DNA from: Salmonirosea aquatica
GTDB taxonomy: Bacteria > Bacteroidota > Bacteroidia > Cytophagales > Spirosomataceae
DNA length: 64,000 nt
Direction: 5' to 3'
Assembly (NCBI RefSeq): GCF_009296315.1
Contig: NZ_WHLY01000001.1
Location: forward strand, 124,001 to 188,000
A program made the translations under genes and the position numbers. Below are positions 1-9,597 of this stretch, piece after piece (the first letter of the stretch is position 1; every line of letters begins with the position of its first letter). The notes under the pieces were generated by a model, which saw only the letters and a list, made by a program, of their open reading frames with translations, was not told the origin of the DNA and did no database searches.

Positions 1-1752
1 ATAATCATTGATGACCCTCACCCCGTTTTGGTAAAAAGTATTTTTCAGGTCAAAGGGATAAACGGCATTTTTCCAGTTGGAGTTGTTGACCATGATGAAA
101 TCTCCCCCGTATGGCTGCCAGGTATGGATATCGCTTTCCTCGAACTTCGAGTTATCGTAGTCATAATCGATAGAGGTATTGGGTGGAAAATGCGTCATGC
201 CAGCACGGTGGAGGGGCTTGTTGCCCATTCCGGGATTCAACCCTACAAATTTATTGTAAAACAATTCGGCGTTTGGAGCCGGTTGGTCAGTGCGCCTTTC
301 CATATAACTGAGCTGTGCCTCAATCTGATGTCCGCGGTTATGCAAATTGGTGTCAAAGCCCCGGTGACCGCTGTTGCCATACACTACATACGTGTTTTTA
401 TAAATGGGCAAATCGTTGGGTAAGCGGTAGCTGTTGGAGATATCGCCCGTCAGCGGGCTCGACATATTGGATTCCGGCATGCCATAGTACGTATCGGGAT
501 CGTTGTAAGGACTATTGACCACCGATGGGTAAGCATCTTTATTAAAGATAGTGAACCAAACCTCCTTGACCCCGTGATTATTCACTAAATCCTCCATGCC
601 CAGTTTGTCAAAGAGTGAATGATAGTCGATGGTTTTCTGCGTACTGGTCCAATGCCTTAATTCTAGCTCATAGACGTCGAAGTACCTTACTACCTCGATG
701 CCGGCATACGGACTGATGCGCTCGTGGGACGTGAACTGGCGAAAACGCGTCCCTTCCTCAATTCCAAATTTTGTCAACCTCAATTCACCCATGATCCGCT
801 GTTTTGCTTCGGCAAGGGTCGAGTGCCTGAGGATCCAATAGTCGTCCGGCGCACGACTCATGTCCAGTTTCGAGCCGTCCATGGTGGGTAAGAAATTGAT
901 TACAACCACCGGTATCACCACACTCGCTCCGGACGCGGGGGTTTTCAAAAACGCATCGAACTGGCTGACATCATCTATTTCTGAAACCCGGATGGAAACC
1001 AGTTCGCTTAAATTTCCGGAGGTAACCCTGACTGTCAGATTTCCGCGTTTGACAGCGAGGAAATTCATTTTATTTCGAATCGCAATCCCATCCCCGGCAA
1101 CATAATTAACTACGAAGGAGTCAGCAGGAATCAGCAGTTCTTTGCCGGATTTATAAACCAATTTTACGGTTATAGGGTACTCGTGCGAAACAATAAGGTC
1201 CTGATCCAAGCCACCGATCTCCATCCGAACAGGTACGTCTTTAATAAAAGTTGCCTTGACGGTCTGCGGACTATTTACGGTAACCACCCGGGGGTTCATG
1301 GTCAGTATGGTATCCGAATCCCAATAGCCAAACAGCCAACCCTCGGATGCAACGGCCCTTAGCTCCACAACCGTGCCGCTTGGATAATCCGTAGTGGTTC
1401 TACCAGATTCAATAACTTTTTCCTGCACAAATCCCTCACCTTCCACACGCACGGCGAGGGGGTATTTTCTTTTCTCAAAAACCGCCACTAATTGTTTATC
1501 CCCCGTCATAGTGACCATAATCGGGTTATTCGAACCACTTGCCCCGCCCTGCCATTCCTTAAAAACATACTCGGGGCCAGCAATGGCCGTGATCTGTATC
1601 TGTTTACCTTCTTCAAATTGGCCCGCTGCCGGAGAAATCGTACCGCTACCTACCGGTGTCACTTCAACCCGAAGATTGTAGAGAGCAACTTCTTTTTCTT
1701 TACAGGAAAACAGACTAATAAGAAGCAGGAAAAGCAATAAAGGGTTTCTCAT
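1..1752 (-). CDS. Large lipoprotein with bacterial (InlB B-like) repeats, C-terminus outside window
   Basis: The reading frame is open from the ATG at 1752 to the left edge, so at least 584 codons are present and the end is missing. The N-terminus is hydrophobic and ends in a lipobox with Cys at about residue 18 (LISLFSC), so export and lipid anchoring are predicted. Residues about 25-150 hold two copies of the Gly/Trp pattern typical of divergent InlB B-type repeats (VEVTPVGSGTISP...EWQG and VRVEGEGFV...GYWDSD). A beta-sandwich-like middle follows. The last visible part contains GNSGHRGFDTN, whose His residues could be functional, but I do not recognise the domain. Function is unknown; a surface-exposed adhesive or enzymatic lipoprotein is the most that can be inferred. 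Confidence 0.8.
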   Translation of the reverse strand, partial: MRNPLLLFLLLISLFSCKEKEVALYNLRVEVTPVGSGTISPAAGQFEEGKQIQITAIAGPEYVFKEWQGGASGSNNPIMVTMTGDKQLVAVFEKRKYPLAVRVEGEGFVQEKVIESGRTTTDYPSGTVVELRAVASEGWLFGYWDSDTILTMNPRVVTVNSPQTVKATFIKDVPVRMEIGGLDQDLIVSHEYPITVKLVYKSGKELLIPADSFVVNYVAGDGIAIRNKMNFLAVKRGNLTVRVTSGNLSELVSIRVSEIDDVSQFDAFLKTPASGASVVIPVVVINFLPTMDGSKLDMSRAPDDYWILRHSTLAEAKQRIMGELRLTKFGIEEGTRFRQFTSHERISPYAGIEVVRYFDVYELELRHWTSTQKTIDYHSLFDKLGMEDLVNNHGVKEVWFTIFNKDAYPSVVNSPYNDPDTYYGMPESNMSSPLTGDISNSYRLPNDLPIYKNTYVVYGNSGHRGFDTNLHNRGHQIEAQLSYMERRTDQPAPNAELFYNKFVGLNPGMGNKPLHRAGMTHFPPNTSIDYDYDNSKFEESDIHTWQPYGGDFIMVNNSNWKNAVYPFDLKNTFYQNGVRVINDY

Positions 1753-2031
1753 GATGTGAGGAGTCGATTTTGAGCCAAAAGCCGATTTATTTATCTCACA
1801 AGCACCTAACTAATATTGTCGAAGTGATCCGCCGGGACAGGGACAAAACTGGCTCTATTCCTTCAGCGGGGCTATGCCGAGAGTCATCCACCAGATTGAT
1901 TTTAACCACCTTACCGCCTTTCTGACCACCTCTGTACATAGAATCCATACTTTGCCTTGAAATAAGCCATGGAACGGGGGAGAAAGAGAACGATTTGGTG
2001 GTAGCCATTCCTTGAAACACAATACCTGCCT

Positions 2032-2075
2032 AACACTTCCTCCGCCTGGCAACTGCACTAAACGGAGGAAGTGTT
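2032..2075 (-). terminator. Perfect 13-bp hairpin downstream of ppsA
   Basis: Positions 2032-2044 (AACACTTCCTCCG) pair perfectly with 2063-2075, with an 18-nt loop. It lies about 10 bases past the ppsA stop codon in the minus direction and could act as its terminator. There is no long T tract after the stem, so it may be a transcript-end stabilising hairpin. The rest of 1753-2082 holds nothing I can support. Confidence 0.5.
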
Positions 2076-2082
2076 TGTATGG

Positions 2083-4639
2083 CTACCCGGCAAACCCAAT
2101 AGCGTGCACGACCAGGTTTTCTTCGGCATCCCCGACGGCTTTCAATCCTCGTAAAAAAGCATCAGGATTGAACGACAGGCTACTGATGCCCTCTTTCACC
2201 AGGAACTCAGCGAAAGCAGGATCGTCGCTGGGACCCTGTCCGCATATTCCGACGGGAGCACCTGTCTTGTGGGCCGATAGCAGTAGCATCGAAATCATGG
2301 TCCGGACTGCCGGGTCATTTTCACTGAACAAACCCTGTACCGTTGAAGAGTCGCGGTCAACGCCCAGGGTCAGCTGGGTCAGGTCGTTCGAGCCGATCGA
2401 GAATCCATCGAATAGTCGGGCAAACTCCCGTGCCTGCACGATATTACTGGGAATTTCGGCCATAACATATACCTCAAGTCCGTTCCTGTGCCTTTGCAGG
2501 CCGCACTCAGCCATCCGGTCAAGTACCCTTTTACCTTCCTCTACAGTCCTGCAGAAGGGGACCATCAGTTTGAGGTTTGTCAGCCCCAGATCGTCGCGTA
2601 CCCGGCGCATCGCCTCACACTCAAGCCGAAAACCTTCGGCGTACCGATCATCATAGTAACGGCTGGCGCCACGCCAGCCCAGCATCGGGTTTTCCTCCAC
2701 GGGTTCGAAGGAGCGCCCGCCCAGCAAATTGGCGTATTCATTGGTTTTGAAATCGCTAAACCGGATAAGGACAGGTCGGGGATAGAAAGCGGCCGCCACC
2801 ATAGCTACCGACTGGGTGAGCCGGTCCACGAAATAGGCGCTTTTGTCGGCGTAGGCTTCGGTTAACCTCCAGATCGCCCGCACGTCTTCCTGGTCGGGTA
2901 ATTCATGGTAGTTGACCAACGCCATGGGATGTATACCTATGTCGTTAGTCACACAGAATTCCATACGGAATAGTCCTACACCCTGACTGGGTAACTGGCT
3001 GAGCCGTAGTGCCTGGTCCGGATCAGCCAGAATCAGCATGCACGGTGTCTGTGGTTTGGGAAGCGTCTCTACTTCTGTTTTTTGTTCTGTCCAGCGCAAT
3101 GCGCCGGCATAAACTGCCCCCTGCTGCGCATCTACACAACTTACCGTGATTTGGTCACCATCATGGATCACATCGGTGGCTACGCTGGTACCTACTACTG
3201 CCAGCGCGCCGACCTCCCGGGCCACAATGGCTGCGTGACTGGTACGCCCGCCCCGGTTGGTGACAATGGCAGATACTTTTTTCAGAATCGGATCCCAGTC
3301 TGGCGAAGTGATATCGGTTATCAGAATATCGCCTGCTCCAAGGTCGGCGGGGGCGTCCCTGGGCGAGAGTACCACCCGGGCCGTTCCCGATACGATGCGG
3401 TGCCCGATGCCATACCCCCAGCACAGGACTGGCCCGGATCGGATCCCAGTCTGGCGAAGTGATATCGGTTATCAGAATATCGCCTGCTCCAAGGTCGGCG
3501 GGGGCGTCCCTGGGCGAGAGTACCACCCGGGCCGTTCCCGATACGATGCGGTGCCCGATGCCATACCCCCAGCACAGGACTGGCCCGGAATCGTCCAGGC
3601 GGTAGTCGATAACGGTAGTCAGGGCGGTATCGAGCAAAGCCGTCACCGGACGTGCCTGCACAATGTATAGGCCATTATCCAGCCCATCCTTGGCCCATTC
3701 GATATCCATTGCCCTGCCATAGTGTTCCTCCACGATCGATGCCCAGGCAGCCAGTCGGTTGACCTCATCGTCATTCAGGGTTAGCTGGGTCCGTCGCTCA
3801 GGGGGCGTGGGTACATTGACGGTATTGCGGTGACCGGGTAGCTCGGAATAAACCATCGTCTCCGACTTTTCACCTACCTTCCGGCTCAGTACGGCATTCC
3901 GCTTTCCAATGGAGGGCTTGAATACATAGTATTCGTCCGGGTTCACGTTACCCAGCACTATGTTCTCACCCAATCCCCAACCACCTGTCACCAGCATGAC
4001 ATTGGTGTGGCCTGAGTCCGGATCGATGGTGAAGCATACGCCGGAGCAGGCCAGGTCGGAGCGGATCATGCGCTGTACCCCCACCGAAAGAGCCACTTTC
4101 ATGTGATCAAAGCCATGATCGTTGCGGTACTTGATGGCCCGGTCGGTATAAAGCGACGCATAGCAGTCGAGGCAGGCCTGTAAGAGTTCAACTTCTGACC
4201 GGATATTAAGAAAGGACTCGTGCTGCCCCGCGAAGCTGGCCGATACCAGATCCTCAGCCGTGGCGCTACTCCTGACGGCAACCTGTATAGTTCCGGCGCT
4301 TTTATCACCGAGAATTCGGTAGGCCTGCCGGATGTCGTTGGCAATACCGGATGGTATTTCTGCCTTACTGATCAAAGCACGGATGCGCTCACCTACGGCA
4401 CCCAGATTGGTATAGTAGATCGTATCCAGCTCAACCAGCACAGCACGGATAGGTTTTTCGAGCTGGTTTTCCGCAATAAAATCATTAAAGGCAGCCGTGG
4501 TAATGGCAAATCCATCCGGCACCTGCACGCCCTTTCCGCCCAGGCGCGAGAACATCTCACCGAGTGAGGCATTTTTACCTCCCACCAGGTGAATCATCGT
4601 GTTGTCGATTTCTTTAAAAGGCAATACAACCGGTTTCAT
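2083..4639 (-). pseudogene. ppsA: Phosphoenolpyruvate synthase, split by a 151-bp tandem duplication
   Basis: The product would convert pyruvate, ATP and water to PEP, AMP and phosphate (gluconeogenesis). The N-terminal part (MKPVVLPFKEIDN..., start 4639) carries the PPDK/PEP-synthase ATP-binding domain (VGGKNASLGEMF, VRSSATAEDL, AGQHESFLN). The C-terminal frame carries the phospho-histidine loop TNRGGRTSHAAI and the PEP-utiliser barrel ending with the catalytic-Cys region GICGQGPSDDP. The two halves are in different frames because 3287-3438 is repeated at 3438-3589. Removing one 151-bp unit leaves 2406 bases, exactly 802 codons, which matches the usual ~800-residue length. As written, translation runs out of frame after the ATP-binding domain, so no active enzyme is expected. 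A sequencing or assembly error at the repeat is possible. Confidence 0.85.
3287..3589. repeat. Direct tandem duplication, 151-bp unit, two copies
   Basis: The sequence 3287-3438 recurs without mismatch at 3438-3589. The flanks of the unit share a short GAATCG-like microhomology (3285-3290 and 3588-3593), with one A lost at the central junction. This is consistent with slippage or end joining. The unit lies inside ppsA and is not a multiple of three. Confidence 0.95.
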
Positions 4640-4664
4640 AGGGGGCTCTGTTTGGTGAATGAAC

Positions 4665-4672
4665 CAAAAATA
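4665..4672 (-). promoter_or_regulatory. Candidate -7 element of ppsA
   Basis: On the minus strand this reads TATTTTTG, matching the Bacteroidota sigma -7 consensus TAnnTTTG, about 26 bases before the ATG at 4639. No clear -33 TTG is present at the usual spacing. A GAGCGCGCTC palindrome lies just upstream (4697-4706). The position supports 4639 rather than 4708 as the translation start. Confidence 0.4.
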
Positions 4673-4773
4673 CAGCCGCATTTTTATGAGGAAAATGAGC
4701 GCGCTCAAGTCCTGCCATGAGTATGGTTAGCCTGGTGATATTTTGCAGGGTTTTAGGTAGTATAAACAGGATA

Positions 4774-5823
4774 CTACCATTTGGCCTGACGCATGAGGTC
4801 TGGTTTGACTACCCGGATGTCGCCGGACCCAACGACTTCCACCAGCCCGTCCTGTTTGAATTCACTCAAGGTCCGGATCAGCGATTCAGTTGCAGTTCCT
4901 ACCATAGCCGCCAGATCGGCGCGGCTGAGCTGAATGAGATGGTCGGGTTCCTGTTCATGCAGCCTGAGCAGCGTATCGGCCACACGACGGCGAAGCGAAC
5001 CATACGCCATACCGGACAACTGAACCTCCTGCTCGGCTACCCGGCTCGCGATAAGCCGCAGGAACTGCTGATTGACTTCCGGATTGGCAAGTAACAACTT
5101 TCGGAAGTCGTCCGCGGGAATGTATATCAGCTCCGATTCCTCCAGGGTGATGGCAGAGTCGAAGTAATTTTTGTCCTCTAGAAGAGGAGAATAGCCAAAA
5201 AAATCCCCGGCATGATAAAGACCTGTGATAAACTCCTTGCCGTTGGGGTCTGTGCGGAAGGTCTTAACCCGGCCCGCCCGAAGGAAGCATAGCCTGATGG
5301 GAGTGTCACCCTCGAAATACAGGTACTGTTTCTTCGGCACTGCATGTATTTTCCGGTCAGCAGTGAGGCTTTCCAGGTCTCCTGTTAGTATGTAGGCATC
5401 AGACAAAGCCTTCCCTGCGTCGTTGCCGTGATGTTCGTGATCGGGTTTCAAATGCTCAAAACGGCTGAACCGGCTTTCCACGGCACTCAGGAGTTCCGAT
5501 TCATCGAAGGGCTTGGTGAGGTAGTCGTCAGCGCCAAGCTCCATCCCTTTTCGAAAATCGACCCGTTCGGTTTTGGCCGTCAGGAAGATGAAGGGTATGC
5601 CGGCCAATTCAGGGTTTTTATTAAATATGTGTAGTACTCCGTAACCATCCAGTTCGGGCATCATGATATCACAGATGACCAGATCCGGTCTATCTTCCAG
5701 GGCCAGTTGAACCCCGGCTTTTCCGTTCGCGGCGGTCCTCACCAAGTAGCCCGTCATCTCAAGAATTTCAGCGGTATTCTCCCGGATAATTTCGTTATCC
5801 TCTATTAAAAGGATGGTTTTCAT
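4774..5823 (-). CDS. Response regulator fused to a Crp/Fnr-type DNA-binding protein
   Basis: 349 residues. Residues about 1-120 form a receiver domain (LIEDNE acidic pocket, phospho-acceptor Asp in DLVICDIMMPELDG, FLTAKT, conserved Lys in DYLTKPF). Residues about 150-270 form a cyclic-nucleotide-binding-like beta roll (LYFEGDTPIRLCFLRAGRVK, GDFFGYSPLL). The C-terminus is a Crp-type winged helix with recognition helix AMVGTATESLIRTLSEFKQDGL. Its ATG overlaps the kinase stop by four bases (ATGA), so the two are co-translated and should form a two-component pair. Fnr-type Fe-S cysteines are not seen, so control is probably by phosphorylation. Targets are unknown. Neighbouring ppsA and the Crp-like palindromes near 20.3-22.2 kb are candidates only. 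Confidence 0.9.
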   Translation of the reverse strand: MKTILLIEDNEIIRENTAEILEMTGYLVRTAANGKAGVQLALEDRPDLVICDIMMPELDGYGVLHIFNKNPELAGIPFIFLTAKTERVDFRKGMELGADDYLTKPFDESELLSAVESRFSRFEHLKPDHEHHGNDAGKALSDAYILTGDLESLTADRKIHAVPKKQYLYFEGDTPIRLCFLRAGRVKTFRTDPNGKEFITGLYHAGDFFGYSPLLEDKNYFDSAITLEESELIYIPADDFRKLLLANPEVNQQFLRLIASRVAEQEVQLSGMAYGSLRRRVADTLLRLHEQEPDHLIQLSRADLAAMVGTATESLIRTLSEFKQDGLVEVVGSGDIRVVKPDLMRQAKW

Positions 5824-7421
5824 AGTGCTGGCAGTAAAATGGTGACTATGGTTCCCTTGTTCAGTTCACTTTCTATGGATATGGTTCCCCCCATCAATTC
5901 CACGTACCGCCCTACAATATGCAATCCTAATCCGGTTCCCTCGATATTCGTCACAGTTGGGGCACGGTAGAACCGTTCAAAAAGGTGCGCCTGGTCTTCT
6001 CTGGAAATACCCACACCCTGGTCTTCGACTATAACCCTTAAGTGGCCTTCATTGCTGGTAAAGCGCACGGAGACTACCGTTCCCGCCTGGGAGTACTTTA
6101 TGGCGTTCGAAATCAGATTGACCAGAATTTTGCGAAGGAGAGAAGGATCGAGGAAAACCTGGTCTGGTCCTTTTTGTTGGGTTTCGATGGTCTGTCCCGG
6201 CTTGAGCATGCTCCGCATATCGGCCACAGTTTCGGAAAGTAGTTTCGACTGTACAGTTTCCTTAGGATGGGCGGCTATTTTTCCTTCCTCCAGCTTGCCT
6301 ACCGACAGAAACTCTTCCAATATATCGTTGAGATTCGTCACCGAAGTACGGATACGGTCAATGTGCTTCTTGCGCTTATCCTGTTGTTCACCAGCGGGAT
6401 ATTTCTCGATGAGTGCCGCGGAGGTCAGCACCGCGGTCAGCGGAGTGCGGAATTCATGGGATGCCATTGATACAAAGCGGGACTTAAGCTCACTGAGCTT
6501 TCGCTCAGCGTCTAATGCGCGCCCAAGTTCTTCCTTCGACCGCTCCAGTTGCTCCAGCGTGTCCATCAGGTCATGGGTGCGCTCCAGAACCTTCCGCTCC
6601 AGGCTGGCGTTCAGGCGCTCGATTTTTTCCTTTTGGTCAAGCAGCTCTCGTTCGACTTCTTTTTTCGCCGTGATATCAACTACAAACGCCACGATGTGAA
6701 TTTTTTCCTCAAGCCAAAAATAGCTGAGGCTTACTTCCACAGGAAATATCGAATTGTCTTTCCGCTTTGCGTGCAGTTCCCGGTTATGCCCCATGGCTCT
6801 CACCGCGGGCTCGTTGTTGAACGACTCCCTGAGTTTCTGGTGGTAGCGGCCTACACCTGCCGGAACCAGGTCTTCAATCATCCGCCCAAGCATTGTTTCG
6901 GGTGGGTAGCCAAACTGCCGCTCCGCCATTTGGTTAGCAGAGATAATCAGCCCCTGCGCATTGCAGACGACGATGCCGATGGTAGCATTGAAAAAAATGG
7001 CCTCATAGCGCCGGGCAGTCTGAGCCAGCTCAAGTTCGGTTTGTCGAAGCCGGCCTTCGTCGGCCACCCGCACCAAGGCATAGGCCTCACCCTGGGCGGA
7101 AAAGGCGGTAAGCACCATTCGCCCCCAGAAAGTTTCTCCCTGCTGTCGGCCGATCAGCGCAGTTTCCTGATGGCTTCCTGTTTGCAAAAGACCCGCTATC
7201 AAACTACCTCGATGCTCATCGGGGAGGGGCGGGGTTCGGATGGAGCGGGACCGGACAGGGTCAGCCAGCAGTTCCGCCTCCGATACAAACCCCAGCATGC
7301 GTACCCCTGCGCGGTTGACACGCTTGAAACGTTCTTCCGTTAGATCGTAAATACCGATAAACTCGTCCGTCTTATCGAAAAGAAGATCGGCAAATGCTGG
7401 GGTGTATTGTTCCGACAACAT
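5820..7421 (-). CDS. PAS-domain sensor histidine kinase
   Basis: 533 residues with no obvious membrane segment, so probably cytoplasmic. An N-terminal PAS-like domain (about 10-130) is followed by a clear PAS/PAC domain (about 140-260: IFFNATIGIVVCNAQGLIISANQMAERQFGY...). A coiled coil (about 262-315) leads to the HisKA dimerisation helix with phospho-acceptor His in MASHEFRTPL. The HATPase domain has the N box (LVNLISNAIKYS), G1 (VEDQGVGI) and G2 (EGTGLGLHIV). It is translationally coupled to the downstream Crp-fused response regulator. The sensed signal is not visible; in this type of gene neighbourhood redox or oxygen sensing through PAS is a reasonable guess. Confidence 0.92.
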   Translation of the reverse strand: MLSEQYTPAFADLLFDKTDEFIGIYDLTEERFKRVNRAGVRMLGFVSEAELLADPVRSRSIRTPPLPDEHRGSLIAGLLQTGSHQETALIGRQQGETFWGRMVLTAFSAQGEAYALVRVADEGRLRQTELELAQTARRYEAIFFNATIGIVVCNAQGLIISANQMAERQFGYPPETMLGRMIEDLVPAGVGRYHQKLRESFNNEPAVRAMGHNRELHAKRKDNSIFPVEVSLSYFWLEEKIHIVAFVVDITAKKEVERELLDQKEKIERLNASLERKVLERTHDLMDTLEQLERSKEELGRALDAERKLSELKSRFVSMASHEFRTPLTAVLTSAALIEKYPAGEQQDKRKKHIDRIRTSVTNLNDILEEFLSVGKLEEGKIAAHPKETVQSKLLSETVADMRSMLKPGQTIETQQKGPDQVFLDPSLLRKILVNLISNAIKYSQAGTVVSVRFTSNEGHLRVIVEDQGVGISREDQAHLFERFYRAPTVTNIEGTGLGLHIVGRYVELMGGTISIESELNKGTIVTILLPAL

Positions 7422-7478
7422 GATGGCTGCTTAAAGGGGATGCGATGAGTGTGACATTAAATTCCTCAGTACGCTCCC

Positions 7479-7486
7479 CAAATCTA
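7479..7486 (-). promoter_or_regulatory. Candidate -7 element for the kinase/regulator pair
   Basis: On the minus strand this reads TAGATTTG, a match to TAnnTTTG, 57 bases before the kinase ATG at 7421. No convincing -33 TTG was found. Confidence 0.4.
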
Positions 7487-7699
7487 AGCAAAAACATTTA
7501 ACCTAAGGTCGCCACGAGCAGAAGGAAAATCGTTTCATTGAAGGAAACTTGCGCCCTGTTACGACAGGTTACCAGCACACTTTCGCTGAGTAACGATGCC
7601 TAACGCATACCTTCACCGGAGAGAACAAATTAACAACCGAAAGACAACATGCGCTTGTACCAAAATAAAAATGGTTGCCAGTGAAATATAACTGTTTTT

Positions 7700-8581
7700 T
7701 CAGCGATTAAGGTGATAAGTCTGGTATTGTTTGGGGGTAAGGCCGGTGATTTTTTTAAACTGACCGTTAAAATGGGTGAAATTATTGAAGCCCGTCTCAA
7801 AACAGATTTGTGATATGCTCAGTCGGTTATCTAACAATAACCGGCACGCATTGTCTATTTTTATGTCATTCAAAAACTGGGTGTAGGTTTTTGTGGTATG
7901 CGATTTGAAATAGCGGCAAAAGGCCGTGCTTGACATATTAGCGACTTCAGCTACCTGATCGAGGGTTGGGTTCTCTGTATAATGGTCAATGATAAACTGG
8001 TATACTTTGTTGATTCGCTCACAGTCGTCCTCACTTACGTGACGCGTAAAATCACTGGCCAACAGAAGGTCGTACTCCCGGGTTTCAGCCATTGACCGCA
8101 GAATGGCAAGTAAATCGATGATGCGGCCGATGCTGTCTTTCTGCGATTCCAGGCCTTCGATCCGCTCTTGCAGTTCCTCTTTGGCACGGCCCCGAAACTT
8201 AATGCCACGCCTGGATAACGCCAACAGCCTTTTCAGGGGGGCAATGGCCGATAACTTCCAAAAACTTTCCCCCAGGAAATTCTCCTTGAAATACACGACC
8301 ATCGCCCGCGACACCAAGCTGGTGTCTTTCTGGTAATACTCCTTATCGCTGCGGTACAGGTGCGGAATATTGCTGCCGTGTAGCACCAGATCGCCCGCCT
8401 GGAAACGCTCCATACTATTACCCACGAAACGAATACCCGAACCTTCCTGCACCAGCATAATCTCCAGTTCCGGATGGAAATGCCAGGTTGGAAAAAAATA
8501 CGGATCCCGCACTTTCATTATCTGGAGGGCTTCACTTTGCTGCGTATTGACAATTTTCAGAATTGGTTTCATGGTACACAT
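7700..8581 (-). CDS. AraC-family transcriptional regulator
   Basis: About 290 residues. Residues about 20-110 form a cupin-like sensing domain (FFPTWHFHPELEIMLVQEGSGIRFVG, GDLVLHGSNIPH). The C-terminal ~100 residues are the double helix-turn-helix (NPTLDQVAEVANMSSTAFCRYFKSHTTKTYTQFLNDIKI... and ISQICFETGFNNFTHFNGQFKKITGLTPKQYQ). It is the last gene of the SusC-SusD-nucleoside hydrolase unit, 12 bases after the hydrolase, so it is probably the sugar-responsive activator of the locus. The shared 24-bp elements at 14313 and 18098 are its most likely binding sites (inference). An ATG three codons in (8572) is an alternative start. Confidence 0.9.
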   Translation of the reverse strand: MCTMKPILKIVNTQQSEALQIMKVRDPYFFPTWHFHPELEIMLVQEGSGIRFVGNSMERFQAGDLVLHGSNIPHLYRSDKEYYQKDTSLVSRAMVVYFKENFLGESFWKLSAIAPLKRLLALSRRGIKFRGRAKEELQERIEGLESQKDSIGRIIDLLAILRSMAETREYDLLLASDFTRHVSEDDCERINKVYQFIIDHYTENPTLDQVAEVANMSSTAFCRYFKSHTTKTYTQFLNDIKIDNACRLLLDNRLSISQICFETGFNNFTHFNGQFKKITGLTPKQYQTYHLNR

Positions 8582-8593
8582 TCTGCATCGGGA

Positions 8594-9586
8594 TCACTTG
8601 CCTACCCCCTTTTTGATGAGTAATTCGTCAAACTTTCTGGCAACCTCCAATGGATCCACGCCTTCGGCAAACTCATTGACCAACGCATGCCGTTTATCGT
8701 CCGGCTCCATACGCCAAACGGTGGTTCCATTTTCAAAAATATGGTTGGTTCCCTGCTCCTGAATTTTGAAATAGGGTTCGGGGCCCCGCACGGCTACGTA
8801 CACGGCGATCATGTCGGCGCTATGGTGGTAGTTGCGATTCCAGCCTACCAGAAATGTTTCGTAGGCCCGACGCATAGGCGTTTTCTCCTGGGCGGATTCG
8901 AAATAGATTTTACCTGTTGGAATGGCGTTGGCAAAAACACCTCCACCCGTAAAAATGATTTTTGTGGGCCATTGACTGACCACCTGCCGGGTCGAGGCGG
9001 GGTCAGGCTTGAAATTGCCATTGGGCCACGCGTCAAGTTCTACGGGGTAGCGTCCGCCCATAGCCACCAGGTGCTTTACTTTTTTGGCCACGAGGGCTTC
9101 TCCACTTAGTGAACTGATTGTATCCGGCGCACTACTGAGCAGACGCGCTACGTTGGTCAAGTCCCCTATGGTAACAATTACTACGCTATGATCGGGTTGC
9201 CGTGCCAGTATCTGACGATACAGCCCCGTTGCCTCCGGAGCTTTCTCCCCTGATCCTACTTGCTGGGGAAATGTCTCGGCAAGCATCCGGGCGTACCTCG
9301 ATGGATGGTATACACCAAATCGTTTGACGTTGCCGATAGGTATACCAGGCCTGCCAAAATAGGTGTTGAGCACGTCGACGGCAGGAGCCGACCAGGGATT
9401 CAGGCTCGAGACCATCACGGCCAGGATGTCAGCTTCGCCCGCGGAGGCCAGGCTATGTAGCATGGATAAAGCGCCGACGTCGTCCACGTCGGAGTCCATG
9501 TCCGTATCGAGAATGATTTTCACAGGTTGCTGCCCGAAACTCAGCAAAGGGACAAGGCAGAGCAAAACCATTACAGCATTTTTCAT
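8594..9586 (-). CDS. Exported nucleoside hydrolase-like protein
   Basis: 330 residues. An N-terminal signal peptide (MKNAVMVLLCLVPLLSFGQQ) predicts a periplasmic location. The Ca-binding active-site motif of the IunH fold is clear (ILDTDMDSDVDDVGAL), and later blocks VTIGDLTNVARLL, VAMGGR and FTGGGVF fit the family. Family members cleave N-glycosidic bonds of ribonucleosides, giving base and ribose; exported Bacteroidota members may act on other pentosides. It sits between SusD and the AraC regulator in an outer-membrane uptake unit, so the imported ligand may be a nucleoside or related pentoside (inference). A pentose-phosphate-type isomerase (RpiB-like) lies in the companion unit, which fits. 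Confidence 0.88.
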   Translation of the reverse strand: MKNAVMVLLCLVPLLSFGQQPVKIILDTDMDSDVDDVGALSMLHSLASAGEADILAVMVSSLNPWSAPAVDVLNTYFGRPGIPIGNVKRFGVYHPSRYARMLAETFPQQVGSGEKAPEATGLYRQILARQPDHSVVIVTIGDLTNVARLLSSAPDTISSLSGEALVAKKVKHLVAMGGRYPVELDAWPNGNFKPDPASTRQVVSQWPTKIIFTGGGVFANAIPTGKIYFESAQEKTPMRRAYETFLVGWNRNYHHSADMIAVYVAVRGPEPYFKIQEQGTNHIFENGTTVWRMEPDDKRHALVNEFAEGVDPLEVARKFDELLIKKGVGK

Positions 9587-9597
9587 ATTCTTACGGG

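Noticed and set aside
1796-2058. Two minus-strand ORFs of 67-74 codons in the gap before ppsA
   Set aside because: They overlap each other in different frames, show no domain or signal, and run across the ppsA terminator-like hairpin.
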